A stretch of 64,000 nt of DNA from Microbacterium sp. cf046 (GCF_900114345.1 NZ_FOZJ01000001.1:62001-126000); one strand, 5' to 3'. Counted from the first letter of the stretch, positions 39,711 through 48,757 are shown. Made by a program: numbers and translations. The notes: generated from the letters alone by a model not told the origin.

Positions 39711-40615
39711 CCCTCACTGTCACTCGCCTCGACACCCTCGACGTGCTCGAGGCCGAGGCGATCCACATCATCCGGGAGGTCGTCGCCGAGTTCGAGCGGC
39801 CGGTGCTGCTGTTCTCCGGTGGCAAGGACTCGGTCGTCGTGCTGCATCTGGCTGCCAAGGCGTTCTTCCCGGGGCGGGTGCCCTTCCCCGTGCTGCACGT
39901 CGACACCGGTCACAACTTCCCCGAGGTGCTCGCGTTCCGCGACGAAACGGTGCGGCGCCTCGGCGTGCGGCTCGAAGTCGCCCGCGTGCAGGACTACATC
40001 GACGACGGCCGGCTTCACGAGCGCGCGGACGGCACGCGCAACCCGCTGCAGACGCTGCCCCTGCTCGAGGCGATCACCGCGGGCAAGCACGATGCGGTCT
40101 TCGGCGGCGCCCGCCGGGATGAGGACAAGGCGCGGGCCAAGGAGCGCATCATCTCGCTCCGCGACGAGTTCGGTCAGTGGGACCCGCGGAACCAGCGCCC
40201 CGAACTGTGGAGCCTGTACAACGGCCGCCACACGCCCGGGCAGCACGTCCGCGCCTTTCCGATCTCCAACTGGACCGAGCTGGATGTCTGGCGCTACATC
40301 GAGCGCGAGGAGATCCCGCTTCCGCCGCTCTACTTCGCGCACGAGCGCGAGGTGTATGCGCGCGACGGAATGTGGCGCGCCGTCGGCGAGTTCTCACCGG
40401 CTCGCGCGGAGGAGCGCATCCAGACCCGGGTGGTCCGCTACCGCACCGTCGGCGACATGAGCTGCACCGGAGCCGTCGAATCGGATGCCGCCGACCTCTC
40501 CTCGATCGTGGCCGAGATCGCCCGCTCCACGCTGACCGAGCGCGGTGCGACGCGAGCCGACGACCGCATCTCGGAGGCCGCGATGGAAGACCGCAAGAAG
40601 GACGGGTACTTCTGA
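39707..40615 (+). CDS. cysD: sulfate adenylyltransferase subunit 2
   Basis: The 302-residue protein is an ATP pyrophosphatase with the PP-loop SGGKDSVV and FGGARRDEDKARAKERI. It forms APS from sulfate and ATP, with CysN hydrolysing GTP to drive the reaction. The ATG at 39707 overlaps the cysH stop, and the stop overlaps the cysN ATG by one base (TGATG). Confidence 0.95.
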   Translation: MTLTVTRLDTLDVLEAEAIHIIREVVAEFERPVLLFSGGKDSVVVLHLAAKAFFPGRVPFPVLHVDTGHNFPEVLAFRDETVRRLGVRLEVARVQDYIDDGRLHERADGTRNPLQTLPLLEAITAGKHDAVFGGARRDEDKARAKERIISLRDEFGQWDPRNQRPELWSLYNGRHTPGQHVRAFPISNWTELDVWRYIEREEIPLPPLYFAHEREVYARDGMWRAVGEFSPARAEERIQTRVVRYRTVGDMSCTGAVESDAADLSSIVAEIARSTLTERGATRADDRISEAAMEDRKKDGYF

Positions 40616-42030
40616 TGACGTCAGTCGAGAGCACCGACGTTTCGTCTCGCTTCGCTCGCAGCGCCAGCGACCGAGACGAAACGCCTGACGCCGTTCGGGC
40701 CGCTTCGCTCCCCACCGGGACGCTGTTCCGGTTCGCGACCGCCGGCTCGGTCGACGACGGCAAGTCGACGCTCGTCGGCCGTCTGCTGCACGATTCGAAG
40801 GCGATCCTCGCCGACCAGCTCGAGCAGGTCGCACGCACGTCAGCCGAGCGCGGATTCGCACACGGCGCGTTCGATTTCGCGCTGCTGACCGACGGGCTCC
40901 GCGCGGAGCGCGAGCAGGGCATCACGATCGACGTCGCCTACCGCTACTTCTCGACCGGCAGCCGCAGCTTCATCCTCGCCGACTGCCCCGGGCACGTGCA
41001 GTACACGCGCAACATGGTCACCGGTGCCACGACCGCGGACGCGGTCATCGTCCTGGTCGACGGCCGCAAAGGCGTGCTCGAGCAGACGCGCCGGCACCTC
41101 GCCGTCATCGCCCTGCTCCGCGTCCCGCACGTGATCGTCGCGGTCAACAAGATCGACCTGCTCGACTTTTCGCAGGATGCGTTCGACCGCGTCGCCGCAC
41201 AGGTCGAAGCGGTCACCTCCGAGCTCGGCATCGACGATGTGCACGTCATCCCCGTGTCGGCCCTCGAGGGCGACAACATCGTCGAGCGCTCGGCGCACAC
41301 ACCGTGGTACGACGGGCCGGCGCTGCTCGAGCTGCTGGAGGCGCTGCCGGGTCAGGAGGAGTCTCGATACGCTCCTTCGTCGCTGCTCGACAACCGGGCT
41401 GATGAGGACTTCCGCCTGCCCGTGCAGCTCGTGCTGCGCCCGCAGGGCGGCCTCTCTCCTGAGCTCTCCCGCGAGGACGCCGAGTCGCTGCGGGACTACC
41501 GCGCGTCGGCGGGCCGCATCGCGTCGGGCTCGGTGCGCGTGGGCGATGCCGTGCAGATCTTCCCGTCCGGCATCCGCACGACCGTCTCGGGCATCGCCGC
41601 GGCGGGGGTGCCGGTGGACTTCGCGGCTGCGCCCCAATCGGTGTCGCTGCAGCTGGCTGACGACGTCGATGCCGCGCGCGGTGCCCTGATCGTCGCCGAC
41701 GGCACCCTTCCGGCCGGGCAGCGCGAGATCGACGCCGAGCTGTTCCAGCTCGACACCCGGCAGCTGGTCACCGGAGCGCGCGTGCTCGTCAAGCACGGCA
41801 CCGCGACCGTGCAGGCCGTGATCGCGCAGATCGACTCGCGCTACGACCTCGACACGCTCACGCATGAGCCTGCCGATGCGCTCCAGGCCAACGACATCGG
41901 GCGCGCCCGGCTGCGACTGGCCGCCGACCTGCCCCTGGAGCCCTACAGTGCGAATCGCGCCGGCGGCTCCTTCCTGGTCATCCACCCGTCCGACGGCGCG
42001 ACACTCGCCGCCGGCATCGCGCGATCCTGA
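40615..42030 (+). CDS. cysN: sulfate adenylyltransferase subunit 1 (GTPase)
   Basis: The 471-residue protein is an EF-Tu-like GTPase: GSVDDGKST (P-loop), DCPGH (G3) and NKID (G4), followed by two beta-barrel domains. The N-terminal 40 residues before TLFRFATAGS are not part of the fold; residues about 9-23 are encoded by a perfect palindromic element (40638-40683), so the extension looks acquired. Partner of CysD; there is no fused CysC kinase domain. Confidence 0.94.
   Translation: MTSVESTDVSSRFARSASDRDETPDAVRAASLPTGTLFRFATAGSVDDGKSTLVGRLLHDSKAILADQLEQVARTSAERGFAHGAFDFALLTDGLRAEREQGITIDVAYRYFSTGSRSFILADCPGHVQYTRNMVTGATTADAVIVLVDGRKGVLEQTRRHLAVIALLRVPHVIVAVNKIDLLDFSQDAFDRVAAQVEAVTSELGIDDVHVIPVSALEGDNIVERSAHTPWYDGPALLELLEALPGQEESRYAPSSLLDNRADEDFRLPVQLVLRPQGGLSPELSREDAESLRDYRASAGRIASGSVRVGDAVQIFPSGIRTTVSGIAAAGVPVDFAAAPQSVSLQLADDVDAARGALIVADGTLPAGQREIDAELFQLDTRQLVTGARVLVKHGTATVQAVIAQIDSRYDLDTLTHEPADALQANDIGRARLRLAADLPLEPYSANRAGGSFLVIHPSDGATLAAGIARS
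40638..40683. repeat. palindromic element inside cysN
   Basis: CGTTTCGTCTCG (40638-40649) and CGAGACGAAACG (40672-40683) are perfect 12-bp inverted arms around a 22-base GC-rich centre. The element is in frame in the 5' end of cysN. A degenerate relative lies at 5072-5144. Confidence 0.85.
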
Positions 42031-42081
42031 ACGGCTCGCGCACCCACCACAACCGCACCACCCGCTGAAGGAGGCGACACC

Positions 42082-43170
42082 GTGAACAACATCCGCACTG
42101 CGACGACGATCACCACTCTTGGACTTGTGGCGATGATGATGGCCGGTTGCGCCAGCGCCACAGCGGCACCGGGGGGCGCGCCCTCCACCGCGGAAAAGTC
42201 CGCCGCACCGTCGGTCACCGAACTCCGCCTGGGCTACTTCGCGAACGTCACCCACGCCCCCGCGCTGGTCGGGCTCGAAGAGGGACTCTTCGCCGACGAA
42301 CTGCCCGGCGTCGACATCACCACCCAGGTGTTCAACGCGGGCCCGGCCGCGATCGAGGCCCTGACGGCGGGGGCGATCGACGCGACCTACATCGGCCCCA
42401 ACCCGTCGATCAACACGTTCATCCAGTCCGGCGGCGAATCCGCGCGGATCATCGCCGGCGCGACGACCGGAGGCGCGGCGCTGGTCGTGCGCGACGGGAT
42501 CGACGAGCCCGAGGACCTCGAAGGCACCACTCTGGCGACACCCCAGCTCGGAAACACGCAGGACGTCGCGCTGCGGACCTGGCTGGCCGATGAGGGATTC
42601 GAGACCTCGACGACGGGCGGCGGCGACGTGACCATCACGCCGACCGAGAACGCGCAGACCCTGCAGCTGTTCCAGGACGGACAGATCGACGGCGCGTGGC
42701 TGCCGGAGCCCTGGGTCTCCCGGCTGATCATCGACGCGGGCGCTCACGTGCTGGTGGACGAGGCCGACCTGTGGGAGGACGGTGAGTTCCCCACCACGGT
42801 CCTGCTGGTGCGCGCCGAGTTCCTCGAGGAGCACCCCGATGTCGTCGAGGACCTGCTGCGAGGACACGTCGCGGCCGTCGAGTGGCTCGAGGACAACCCG
42901 GATGATGCGGCCGGCGTCATCAACGCCGCTATCGAGAAGGAGACCGGCAAGCCGCTCTCGGACGAGGTCATCGAGCGCTCCCTGCAGAACGTGACCTTCT
43001 CGTTCGATCCGCACGCCGACACGTTCGAGACGCTGGTGGAGAACGGCCTCGCGGCCGGCACCCAGAAGGAAGGATCGATCGACGGCCTGTTCGACCTGAC
43101 CCTTCTGAACGGCATCCTCGAAGCCGACGACCTCGACACCGTTTCGGCGGCCGGGCTGGGCGAGGACTGA
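42082..43170 (+). CDS. ABC substrate-binding lipoprotein (SsuA/TauA-like)
   Basis: The 362-residue protein has a lipobox (MMMAGC, Cys about residue 23) and a periplasmic-binding fold of the NMT1/SsuA type, with GYFANVTHAPALVGLEEGLF and GAIDATYIGPNP. It would feed the following ATPase and permease. GTG start at 42082 follows GAAGGAGG. In this operon sulfate or an organosulfonate is the expected substrate; no sulfonate monooxygenase is adjacent. Confidence 0.86.
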   Translation: MNNIRTATTITTLGLVAMMMAGCASATAAPGGAPSTAEKSAAPSVTELRLGYFANVTHAPALVGLEEGLFADELPGVDITTQVFNAGPAAIEALTAGAIDATYIGPNPSINTFIQSGGESARIIAGATTGGAALVVRDGIDEPEDLEGTTLATPQLGNTQDVALRTWLADEGFETSTTGGGDVTITPTENAQTLQLFQDGQIDGAWLPEPWVSRLIIDAGAHVLVDEADLWEDGEFPTTVLLVRAEFLEEHPDVVEDLLRGHVAAVEWLEDNPDDAAGVINAAIEKETGKPLSDEVIERSLQNVTFSFDPHADTFETLVENGLAAGTQKEGSIDGLFDLTLLNGILEADDLDTVSAAGLGED

Positions 43171-43171
43171 C

Positions 43172-44074
43172 ATGACATCCCCCGCACGCACGCCCGGTGG
43201 GGCACTCAGTGGGGCTCCGCCCCACACCCCCGGCTCGCTGACGCCGGCCGCCGCGGTGACGCCGGGCGTGCGTGCGCCCAATCTGCTCGGGCCGAGCTTC
43301 GATGAGAGCGCGCCGGTGCGGCCGCCCGCACCGGCGGCCCCGCCGGCGGTCCGGGTGGAGAACGTGCAGAAGCGCTTCGGGCGCGGTCCGCTCGTGCTGG
43401 ATGGAATCGACCTCACGATCGCACCCGGGGAGTTCGTCTGCCTGCTCGGCGCCTCCGGGTGCGGCAAGTCCACCCTGCTGAACCTCGTTGCCGGGCTGGA
43501 CAAGCCCACCTCCGGGCACATCCAGACTCCGACCGAAGGCTCGGCGGTGATGTTCCAGGAGTCCGCGCTGATGCCCTGGCTCAGTGCGCGGCGCAACGTC
43601 GAGCTGGCCCTGCGCCTGCGCGGGGTGCCGCGCCGAGAGCGCCGCGAGAAGGCGCTCTCGTTGCTGGACACCGTGAACCTCGCCGACGCGGCCGAGAAGC
43701 GGCCGCACGAGCTGTCTGGTGGGATGCGCCAGCGGGTCGCGCTTGCCCGCGCGCTCGCGCAGGACCGCCCGGTGCTGCTCATGGACGAGCCGTTCGCCGC
43801 CCTCGATGCGATCACGCGCGACCTGCTGCACGAAGAGCTGGAGCGGGTGTGGCGGGCGACGGGCCGGACGATCGTGTTCGTCACCCACAACGTGCGCGAG
43901 GCCGCGCGGCTCGCGCAGCGGGTCGTGCTGCTCTCGAGCCGGCCCGGCAGGGTCGTCGAGGAGTGGCGCATCGCTCAGACGGTCGGGCGGCGCATCGAGT
44001 CGCCCGAGGTCGCGGCCCTCTCGGTGGAGATCACCGACCAGCTGCGGAAGGAGATCCGCCGCAATGCCGCATGA
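43172..44074 (+). CDS. ABC transporter ATP-binding protein (SsuB/TauB-like)
   Basis: The 300-residue protein has Walker A GASGCGKST, signature LSGGMRQRVALARALA and Walker B VLLMDEPFAALD. An N-terminal extension of about 60 residues, rich in Pro and Ala, precedes the ABC fold; its DNA contains a GTGGGGC-TCC-GCCCCAC palindrome. It energises import with the flanking SBP and permease; it starts one base after the SBP stop. Confidence 0.9.
   Translation: MTSPARTPGGALSGAPPHTPGSLTPAAAVTPGVRAPNLLGPSFDESAPVRPPAPAAPPAVRVENVQKRFGRGPLVLDGIDLTIAPGEFVCLLGASGCGKSTLLNLVAGLDKPTSGHIQTPTEGSAVMFQESALMPWLSARRNVELALRLRGVPRRERREKALSLLDTVNLADAAEKRPHELSGGMRQRVALARALAQDRPVLLMDEPFAALDAITRDLLHEELERVWRATGRTIVFVTHNVREAARLAQRVVLLSSRPGRVVEEWRIAQTVGRRIESPEVAALSVEITDQLRKEIRRNAA
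43209..43225. repeat. palindrome inside the ABC ATPase gene
   Basis: GTGGGGC-TCC-GCCCCAC, perfect 7-bp arms, lies in the poorly conserved N-terminal extension of the ATPase, and reads through in frame. Confidence 0.7.
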
Positions 44075-44999
44075 CACTGCCACAGAGAGCTCGGTGATCC
44101 ACGACGCGCGCGCGGATGCCGCATCCCGCCAGTCCGAAGACCTCCGCAGTCTCGAGGCCGGGCTCGACCGGCTCCAGACCGATGAAGAGCAGCGGCCGAG
44201 CCGCTGGCGCGCATTCCTCACCAGCGTGGTTCCTCCGGTGCTGTTCGTCCTCCTGCTCCTGCTGTTCTGGCAGCTCTACGTCGTGATCGCCGAACCGCGC
44301 CCCGATCGGGTGCCGAGCCCCGCCGCCGTTTTCGGGGCACTGGCCGAGGCATGGGAGACCGGCCGGCTGCAGCTCGCGGTCGCCACGAGCCTCGAACGCG
44401 GCATCGTCGGCTTCCTCATCGCGATCGCGATCGGCACTCCGCTCGGACTGCTGCTGGCCGAGGTGCGCCCGCTGCGGCGTGCGGTCGGCCCGATCATCTC
44501 GGGCCTGCAGGTGCTGCCGTCGGTCGCATGGGTTCCGGCCGCGATCATCTGGTTCGGCCTGACCGATGCCACCGTCTACTTCGTGATCCTGATGGGCGCG
44601 ATCCCGTCGATCGTCAACGGGCTCATCGCCGGCGTCGATCAGGTGCCGCCGCAGCTGCGGCGCGTCGGCACCGTGCTCGGCGCGACCCGGATACAGCTGG
44701 CGACCGCCGTGATCCTGCCGGCAGCGCTGCCCGGCTACCTCGCCGGACTCAAGCAGGGCTGGGCCTTCTCCTGGCGATCGCTCATGGCCGCGGAGATCAT
44801 CGCCACCGGCGGCTCGATCGGCTTCGGCCTCGGCTCGATGCTGCAGCAGTCCCGCGAACTCGCCGACCTCGCCGGCGTGCTCGCGACCATCCTCGTGATC
44901 CTGTTCATCGGCGTCCTGATCGAACTGCTCTTCTTCGGCCCGCTCGAGCGGCGGATGCTGCGGCGGCGCGGTCTCATGCTCTCCGGAGGTGCCCGATGA
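44064..44999 (+). CDS. ABC transporter permease (SsuC/TauC-like)
   Basis: The 311-residue membrane protein has six helices and the EAA loop GTVLGATRIQLATAVILPAA followed by GYLAGLKQGWAFSW. It overlaps the ATPase gene by 11 bases and the following cobA by four (ATGA). It forms the membrane channel of the sulfur-compound importer. Confidence 0.9.
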   Translation: MPHDTATESSVIHDARADAASRQSEDLRSLEAGLDRLQTDEEQRPSRWRAFLTSVVPPVLFVLLLLLFWQLYVVIAEPRPDRVPSPAAVFGALAEAWETGRLQLAVATSLERGIVGFLIAIAIGTPLGLLLAEVRPLRRAVGPIISGLQVLPSVAWVPAAIIWFGLTDATVYFVILMGAIPSIVNGLIAGVDQVPPQLRRVGTVLGATRIQLATAVILPAALPGYLAGLKQGWAFSWRSLMAAEIIATGGSIGFGLGSMLQQSRELADLAGVLATILVILFIGVLIELLFFGPLERRMLRRRGLMLSGGAR

Positions 45000-45835
45000 C
45001 ACTTCGACAGGCTCCCGATGGCGCAGGACGCGTCACACTCGTCGGCGCAGGCCCGGGCGATCCCGGCCTGCTCACCCTCAAGGGACTGCGCGCACTCGAG
45101 CGCGCCGACGTGATCGTCGCCGACCGTCTCGGCGCACGCGGGGTGCTCGATGGGCTCGCCGCGGACGGTGTCCACCTCACCGCCGACATCGTCGATGTGG
45201 GCAAGCTTCCCGGCCATCACGCCGTCCCCCAGGACGGCATCAACGCCCTGCTGGTGCACCTCGCCCGCGAGGGCAAGCGTGTCGTGCGGCTCAAGGGCGG
45301 CGATCCGTACGTGTTCGGCCGAGGCGGCGAGGAGCTCGAATTCTGCCGCGCGGCGGGCGTCGAGGTCGAGGTCGTGCCCGGAATCACCAGCGCGATCTCG
45401 GTGCCCGCGATCGCCGGCATCCCCCTGACCCATCGCGGGCTTGCGACGGCGTTCACGGTGGTGACCGGCCATGACCAGATCCGCGAACTGGGCGGCGCCC
45501 GTGACCACACCGTCGTGCTGCTCATGGGGGTCGGCACGCTGGCGCACTCCGCGATCACCCTCGCCGGCGGCGCACGCGGCGACGACTGCCCCGTGGCGGT
45601 CGTCGAAGACGGGTTCGGCCCACGCCAGCGCGTCACCGTGGGCACCCTCGCCACGATCGCCGCGCAGGCCGCCGAGCGCGGCATCCGCTCCCCCGCCGTC
45701 GTCGTCGTCGGCGACGTCGTGCGCCTCAGCCCCTATGCTCCTGCCGACCTCGCGGTCAATGCGCTGGAGGTCTCCGAAGAGCTCTCCGCGCGCCTGGCCG
45801 CGGAGCACACCTCCCGAAAGGCACTGCCCCAGTGA
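44996..45835 (+). CDS. cobA: uroporphyrinogen-III C-methyltransferase
   Basis: The 279-residue protein has the SUMT signatures VTLVGAGPGDPGLLTLKG and VRLKGGDPYVFGRGGEE, and GITSAISVPAIAGIPLTHRG. It makes precorrin-2, the first step from uroporphyrinogen III to siroheme, the prosthetic group of sulfite reductase. Only the methyltransferase domain is present; the NAD-dependent dehydrogenase/chelatase domain of CysG is absent. Confidence 0.94.
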   Translation: MTLRQAPDGAGRVTLVGAGPGDPGLLTLKGLRALERADVIVADRLGARGVLDGLAADGVHLTADIVDVGKLPGHHAVPQDGINALLVHLAREGKRVVRLKGGDPYVFGRGGEELEFCRAAGVEVEVVPGITSAISVPAIAGIPLTHRGLATAFTVVTGHDQIRELGGARDHTVVLLMGVGTLAHSAITLAGGARGDDCPVAVVEDGFGPRQRVTVGTLATIAAQAAERGIRSPAVVVVGDVVRLSPYAPADLAVNALEVSEELSARLAAEHTSRKALPQ

Positions 45836-47208
45836 CGAACCTCCTCAGCCTTCGCGTCGCGATCGTGGGCGCCGGTCCCGCCGGCATCTATGCGGGCAAC
45901 ATCCTCGCGAATTCGGTGTCCGCCGAGGGCGGCGCCGTCGAGATCGACCTCTTCGACTCGCTTCCAGCGCCGTACGGTCTGATCCGCTACGGCGTCGCAC
46001 CCGACCACCCCCGCATCAAGGGCATCGTGAACTCGCTGCACGAGATGCTCAGCGCAGGCACGATCCGCTTCATCGGCAACGTGGAGGTCGGCCGCGACAT
46101 CGCGATCGACGACCTGCAGGAGCGCTACGACGCCGTGATCCTCGCGACTGGCGCGATCCGGGATGCCGAGCTCCGCATTCCGGGCATCGATCTGCACGGC
46201 TCCTACGGCGCCGCCGACTTCGTCGCCTGGTTCGACGGCCATCCCGATGTGCCCCGCGAGTGGCCGCTCGACGCCGCGGAGGTGGCGGTCATCGGCAACG
46301 GGAACGTCGCCCTCGACGTGGCACGCGTCCTCGCGAAGCACGCGGTCGATCTGCGCTCCACAGAGGTCCCCGACAACGTGCTGGCCGGCCTCGAGGCCTC
46401 CACCGTGACGGACGTGCACGTGTTCGGCCGCCGCGGCCCGCTCGACGTGAAGTTCACCCCCATCGAGCTGCGCGAGCTCGGCGAGGTGCCCGATGTCGAC
46501 ATCGTGCTGGCCGACGAGGACTTCGCCGAGCTCGAACTCGCCGCCGGCTCCAGCAACCAACTGAAGGTGATCCTGCGCACCTTCCAGGCCTGGCGCGCCC
46601 GCGGCACCACGGGTGCGAGCCGCCGCCTGCACCTGCACTTCTGGCACGCGCCGGTCGCGGTGCTCGGCGATGGGCGTGTCGAGGCGCTGCGCTTCGAACG
46701 CACCGCACCGGATGCCGAGGGCGTGGTCCGCGGAACCGGCGAGGTCCGCGACATCCCCGTACAGGCGCTGTACCGGGCGGTCGGCTACTACGGCACGCCC
46801 GTCGTGGACGCCCCCTTCGACACCGTTCGGGGCGTGATCCCCAACGTCGAGGGACGCGTCATCGGCGACGACGACGAGACGGTCGCCGGGCTCTACGCGA
46901 CCGGCTGGATCAAGCGCGGCCCGGTCGGACTCATCGGCCACACGAAGTCCGACGCGATGGAGACCGTCGCGCACCTCGTGGCCGACGCGAACGCAGGTGC
47001 GCTCCGCACGCCCTCCGAGCGCGGCGACGTGCTCGAGCTGCTCGACCAGCGCGAGGTCGAGTACACGACCTGGGACGGCTGGCTGGCCCTCGATGCTCAC
47101 GAGCGCGCGCTCGGCGCCGCGCACACCCACACCCGTGAGCGCGTGAAGGTCGTCCCGCGTGAGGAGCAGGTCGCGATCTCGCGGGCAGACAGCCTCGCCC
47201 TGTCGTGA
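45832..47208 (+). CDS. fprA: ferredoxin-NADP+ reductase (FprA-like)
   Basis: The 458-residue flavoprotein matches adrenodoxin-reductase-type FprA: FAD motif IVGAGPAGIYAGNIL, PYGLIRYGVAPDHPRIKG, NADP-binding VAVIGNGNVALDVARVL and the C-terminal TGWIKRGPVGLIGHTKSD. It transfers electrons from NADPH to the following 7Fe ferredoxin. The GTG start overlaps cobA and the stop overlaps fdxA (GTGA). Confidence 0.95.
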   Translation: MTNLLSLRVAIVGAGPAGIYAGNILANSVSAEGGAVEIDLFDSLPAPYGLIRYGVAPDHPRIKGIVNSLHEMLSAGTIRFIGNVEVGRDIAIDDLQERYDAVILATGAIRDAELRIPGIDLHGSYGAADFVAWFDGHPDVPREWPLDAAEVAVIGNGNVALDVARVLAKHAVDLRSTEVPDNVLAGLEASTVTDVHVFGRRGPLDVKFTPIELRELGEVPDVDIVLADEDFAELELAAGSSNQLKVILRTFQAWRARGTTGASRRLHLHFWHAPVAVLGDGRVEALRFERTAPDAEGVVRGTGEVRDIPVQALYRAVGYYGTPVVDAPFDTVRGVIPNVEGRVIGDDDETVAGLYATGWIKRGPVGLIGHTKSDAMETVAHLVADANAGALRTPSERGDVLELLDQREVEYTTWDGWLALDAHERALGAAHTHTRERVKVVPREEQVAISRADSLALS

Positions 47209-47579
47209 CGTACGTCATCGCGCTTCCGTGCGTGGATGTGAAGGATCGGGCATGCATCGACGAGTGCCCGGTGGACTGCATCTACGAGGGTGAGCGATCG
47301 CTGTACATCCACCCCGAGGAATGCGTCGACTGCGGGGCATGCGAACCGGTCTGCCCGGTCGAAGCGATCTACTACGAAGACGACGTGCCCGACGAGTGGC
47401 AGGACTACTACACGGCCAACGTCGAGTTCTTCGACGACATCGGCTCGCCCGGCGGCGCGGCGAAGGTCGGCGTCTACACGAAGGACCACCCGCTCATCGC
47501 TGCGCTTCCGCCGCAGGTCGCGCCCGGCGCGGCTGGGGCGTCGGGCGAGGCCCCGCGGGGCGGAGCCTCGCATGGGTGA
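47205..47579 (+). CDS. fdxA: 7Fe ferredoxin
   Basis: The 124-residue protein is an FdxA type: ACIDECPVDC carries the [3Fe-4S]/[4Fe-4S] ligands and ECVDCGACEPVCPVEA the second set. The C-terminal 60 residues form the usual acidic extension, ending GEAPRGGASHG, whose DNA is a palindrome (47545-47571). It donates electrons from the reductase to sulfite reductase. GTG start. Confidence 0.93.
   Translation: MTYVIALPCVDVKDRACIDECPVDCIYEGERSLYIHPEECVDCGACEPVCPVEAIYYEDDVPDEWQDYYTANVEFFDDIGSPGGAAKVGVYTKDHPLIAALPPQVAPGAAGASGEAPRGGASHG
47545..47571. repeat. palindrome at the fdxA 3' end
   Basis: GCGAGGC (47545-47551) and GCCTCGC (47565-47571) pair around a CCCCGCGGGG-containing centre. It encodes the last residues of ferredoxin and abuts the next ATG at 47572. 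Confidence 0.7.
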
Positions 47580-48546
47580 CCGCGAACCGCACACGGCGGA
47601 TGCCGCACCCGACGTCTTCGATGTGCTGATCGTCGGGGGCGGCCCGGCGGGCCTGTCGGCCGCACTGAACCTCGCCCGCGCTCGGGCGACCGTGCTGGTG
47701 ATCGACGCGGGCCGACCGCGCAACGCCGCCACCCTCCGTTCGCACGGATTCCTCACGCGCGACGGCATCTCGCCGCTCGAGCTGCGAAAGCTGGCGCGCG
47801 CCGAACTGACCGCATACCCGACGGTGCGAATGCTCGACCGGACGAACGCGATCGCGCTCTCGCAAGTGGATGCCGCGGACGGCATACGATTCAGCGCGAC
47901 GATCAGCAGCCACGGCTCCGGGGAGCCGGCGACGGTCGTGGCGCGGTCGGCGGTGGTCGCGACCGGGCTGCGCGAGACCCTTCCGGCGATCCCGAGCCTG
48001 CGCGGCTTCTACGGCATGAGCCTGTTCAGCTGCGCGGCCTGCGATGCCTGGGAGCTGCAGGACCGCCCGCTCGCCCTGATCGGCGAGACGCCCGACCTTC
48101 CGACCCGCGCACGCCTCATCGCCCGGTGGACGGATGACCTCACGGTGTTCACGAACGGCGCGGTCGTGGTGGACACGGTCGAAGAGGCCGAGCTCGCGGC
48201 ATCCGGGATCGTCGTCGAGCGGCGGCGGATCGACGACCTCGAAGGCGATCGCGGCTCAGTGTCGGCCGTACGGCTGGCTGACGGCACGCGCATCGCGATC
48301 GAGGGAGGATTCGTGCGCCCGCACTGGGATCCCGCGCTGGAGTTCCTCGCCGGCATCGGCGTGGATCGCGATCACGAAGGCCATCTGCTCGTCGACCGCT
48401 CGGGCCGCACGTCGGTCGCGGGCCTCTACGCGGCCGGGGATGCCGCGGCCCCGGGTCCGCAGCAGCTCATCGTCGCGGCCGGCCAGGGTGCGCGCGCCGC
48501 GGCCGTGCTCATCCACGACCTCGTCGGCGTTCGGACCGCCCACTGA
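47572..48546 (+). CDS. thioredoxin-reductase-like FAD oxidoreductase
   Basis: The 324-residue protein has the FAD motif LIVGGGPAGLSAALNLARA, a CAAC redox pair (Cys154, Cys157) in FSCAACDAW and the C-terminal GLYAAGDAAAPGPQQLIVAAGQG. It resembles the TrxB/HcaD-like family of disulfide-active flavoproteins. The NAD(P)-binding motif is weak (IGETPDLPTRA). It overlaps fdxA by eight bases. A role in the electron chain or in siroheme synthesis is possible but unproven. Confidence 0.82.
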   Translation: MGDREPHTADAAPDVFDVLIVGGGPAGLSAALNLARARATVLVIDAGRPRNAATLRSHGFLTRDGISPLELRKLARAELTAYPTVRMLDRTNAIALSQVDAADGIRFSATISSHGSGEPATVVARSAVVATGLRETLPAIPSLRGFYGMSLFSCAACDAWELQDRPLALIGETPDLPTRARLIARWTDDLTVFTNGAVVVDTVEEAELAASGIVVERRRIDDLEGDRGSVSAVRLADGTRIAIEGGFVRPHWDPALEFLAGIGVDRDHEGHLLVDRSGRTSVAGLYAAGDAAAPGPQQLIVAAGQGARAAAVLIHDLVGVRTAH

Positions 48547-48556
48547 TCAGCGCCCT

Positions 48557-48617
48557 GTTCATCCGTCACCGGGGTACGAGGATCGGGCCGGAAAGCGTAC
48601 GCGGGTGACGGATGAAC
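48557..48617. repeat. long palindrome after the sulfur operon
   Basis: GTTCATCCGTCACC (48557-48570) and GGTGACGGATGAAC (48604-48617) are perfect 14-bp arms around a 33-base centre that also holds GTACG/CGTAC. It can act as terminator for the sulfur operon. A smaller GAGATCA-GG-TGATCTC (48664-48679) lies downstream. The rest of the gap to 48757 shows no gene. Confidence 0.75.
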
Positions 48618-48757
48618 GCGCGCGGGGGGGTGGTCCCGCGCCCAGTGGCCTGAGTCGCAGCACGAGATCAGGTGATCTCACCGGCACAGGACGATTCGGT
48701 GCACGACGCCCCGCGCTCGTGAGATCTCCTGCGTTCGTGCGATCCCCGGATCTCTGA

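Noticed and set aside
40840..43971. A 1043-residue minus-strand open frame opposite cysN and the ABC transporter genes
   Set aside because: Composition is typical of an antisense shadow, and the plus-strand genes have clear GTPase, lipobox and Walker motifs.
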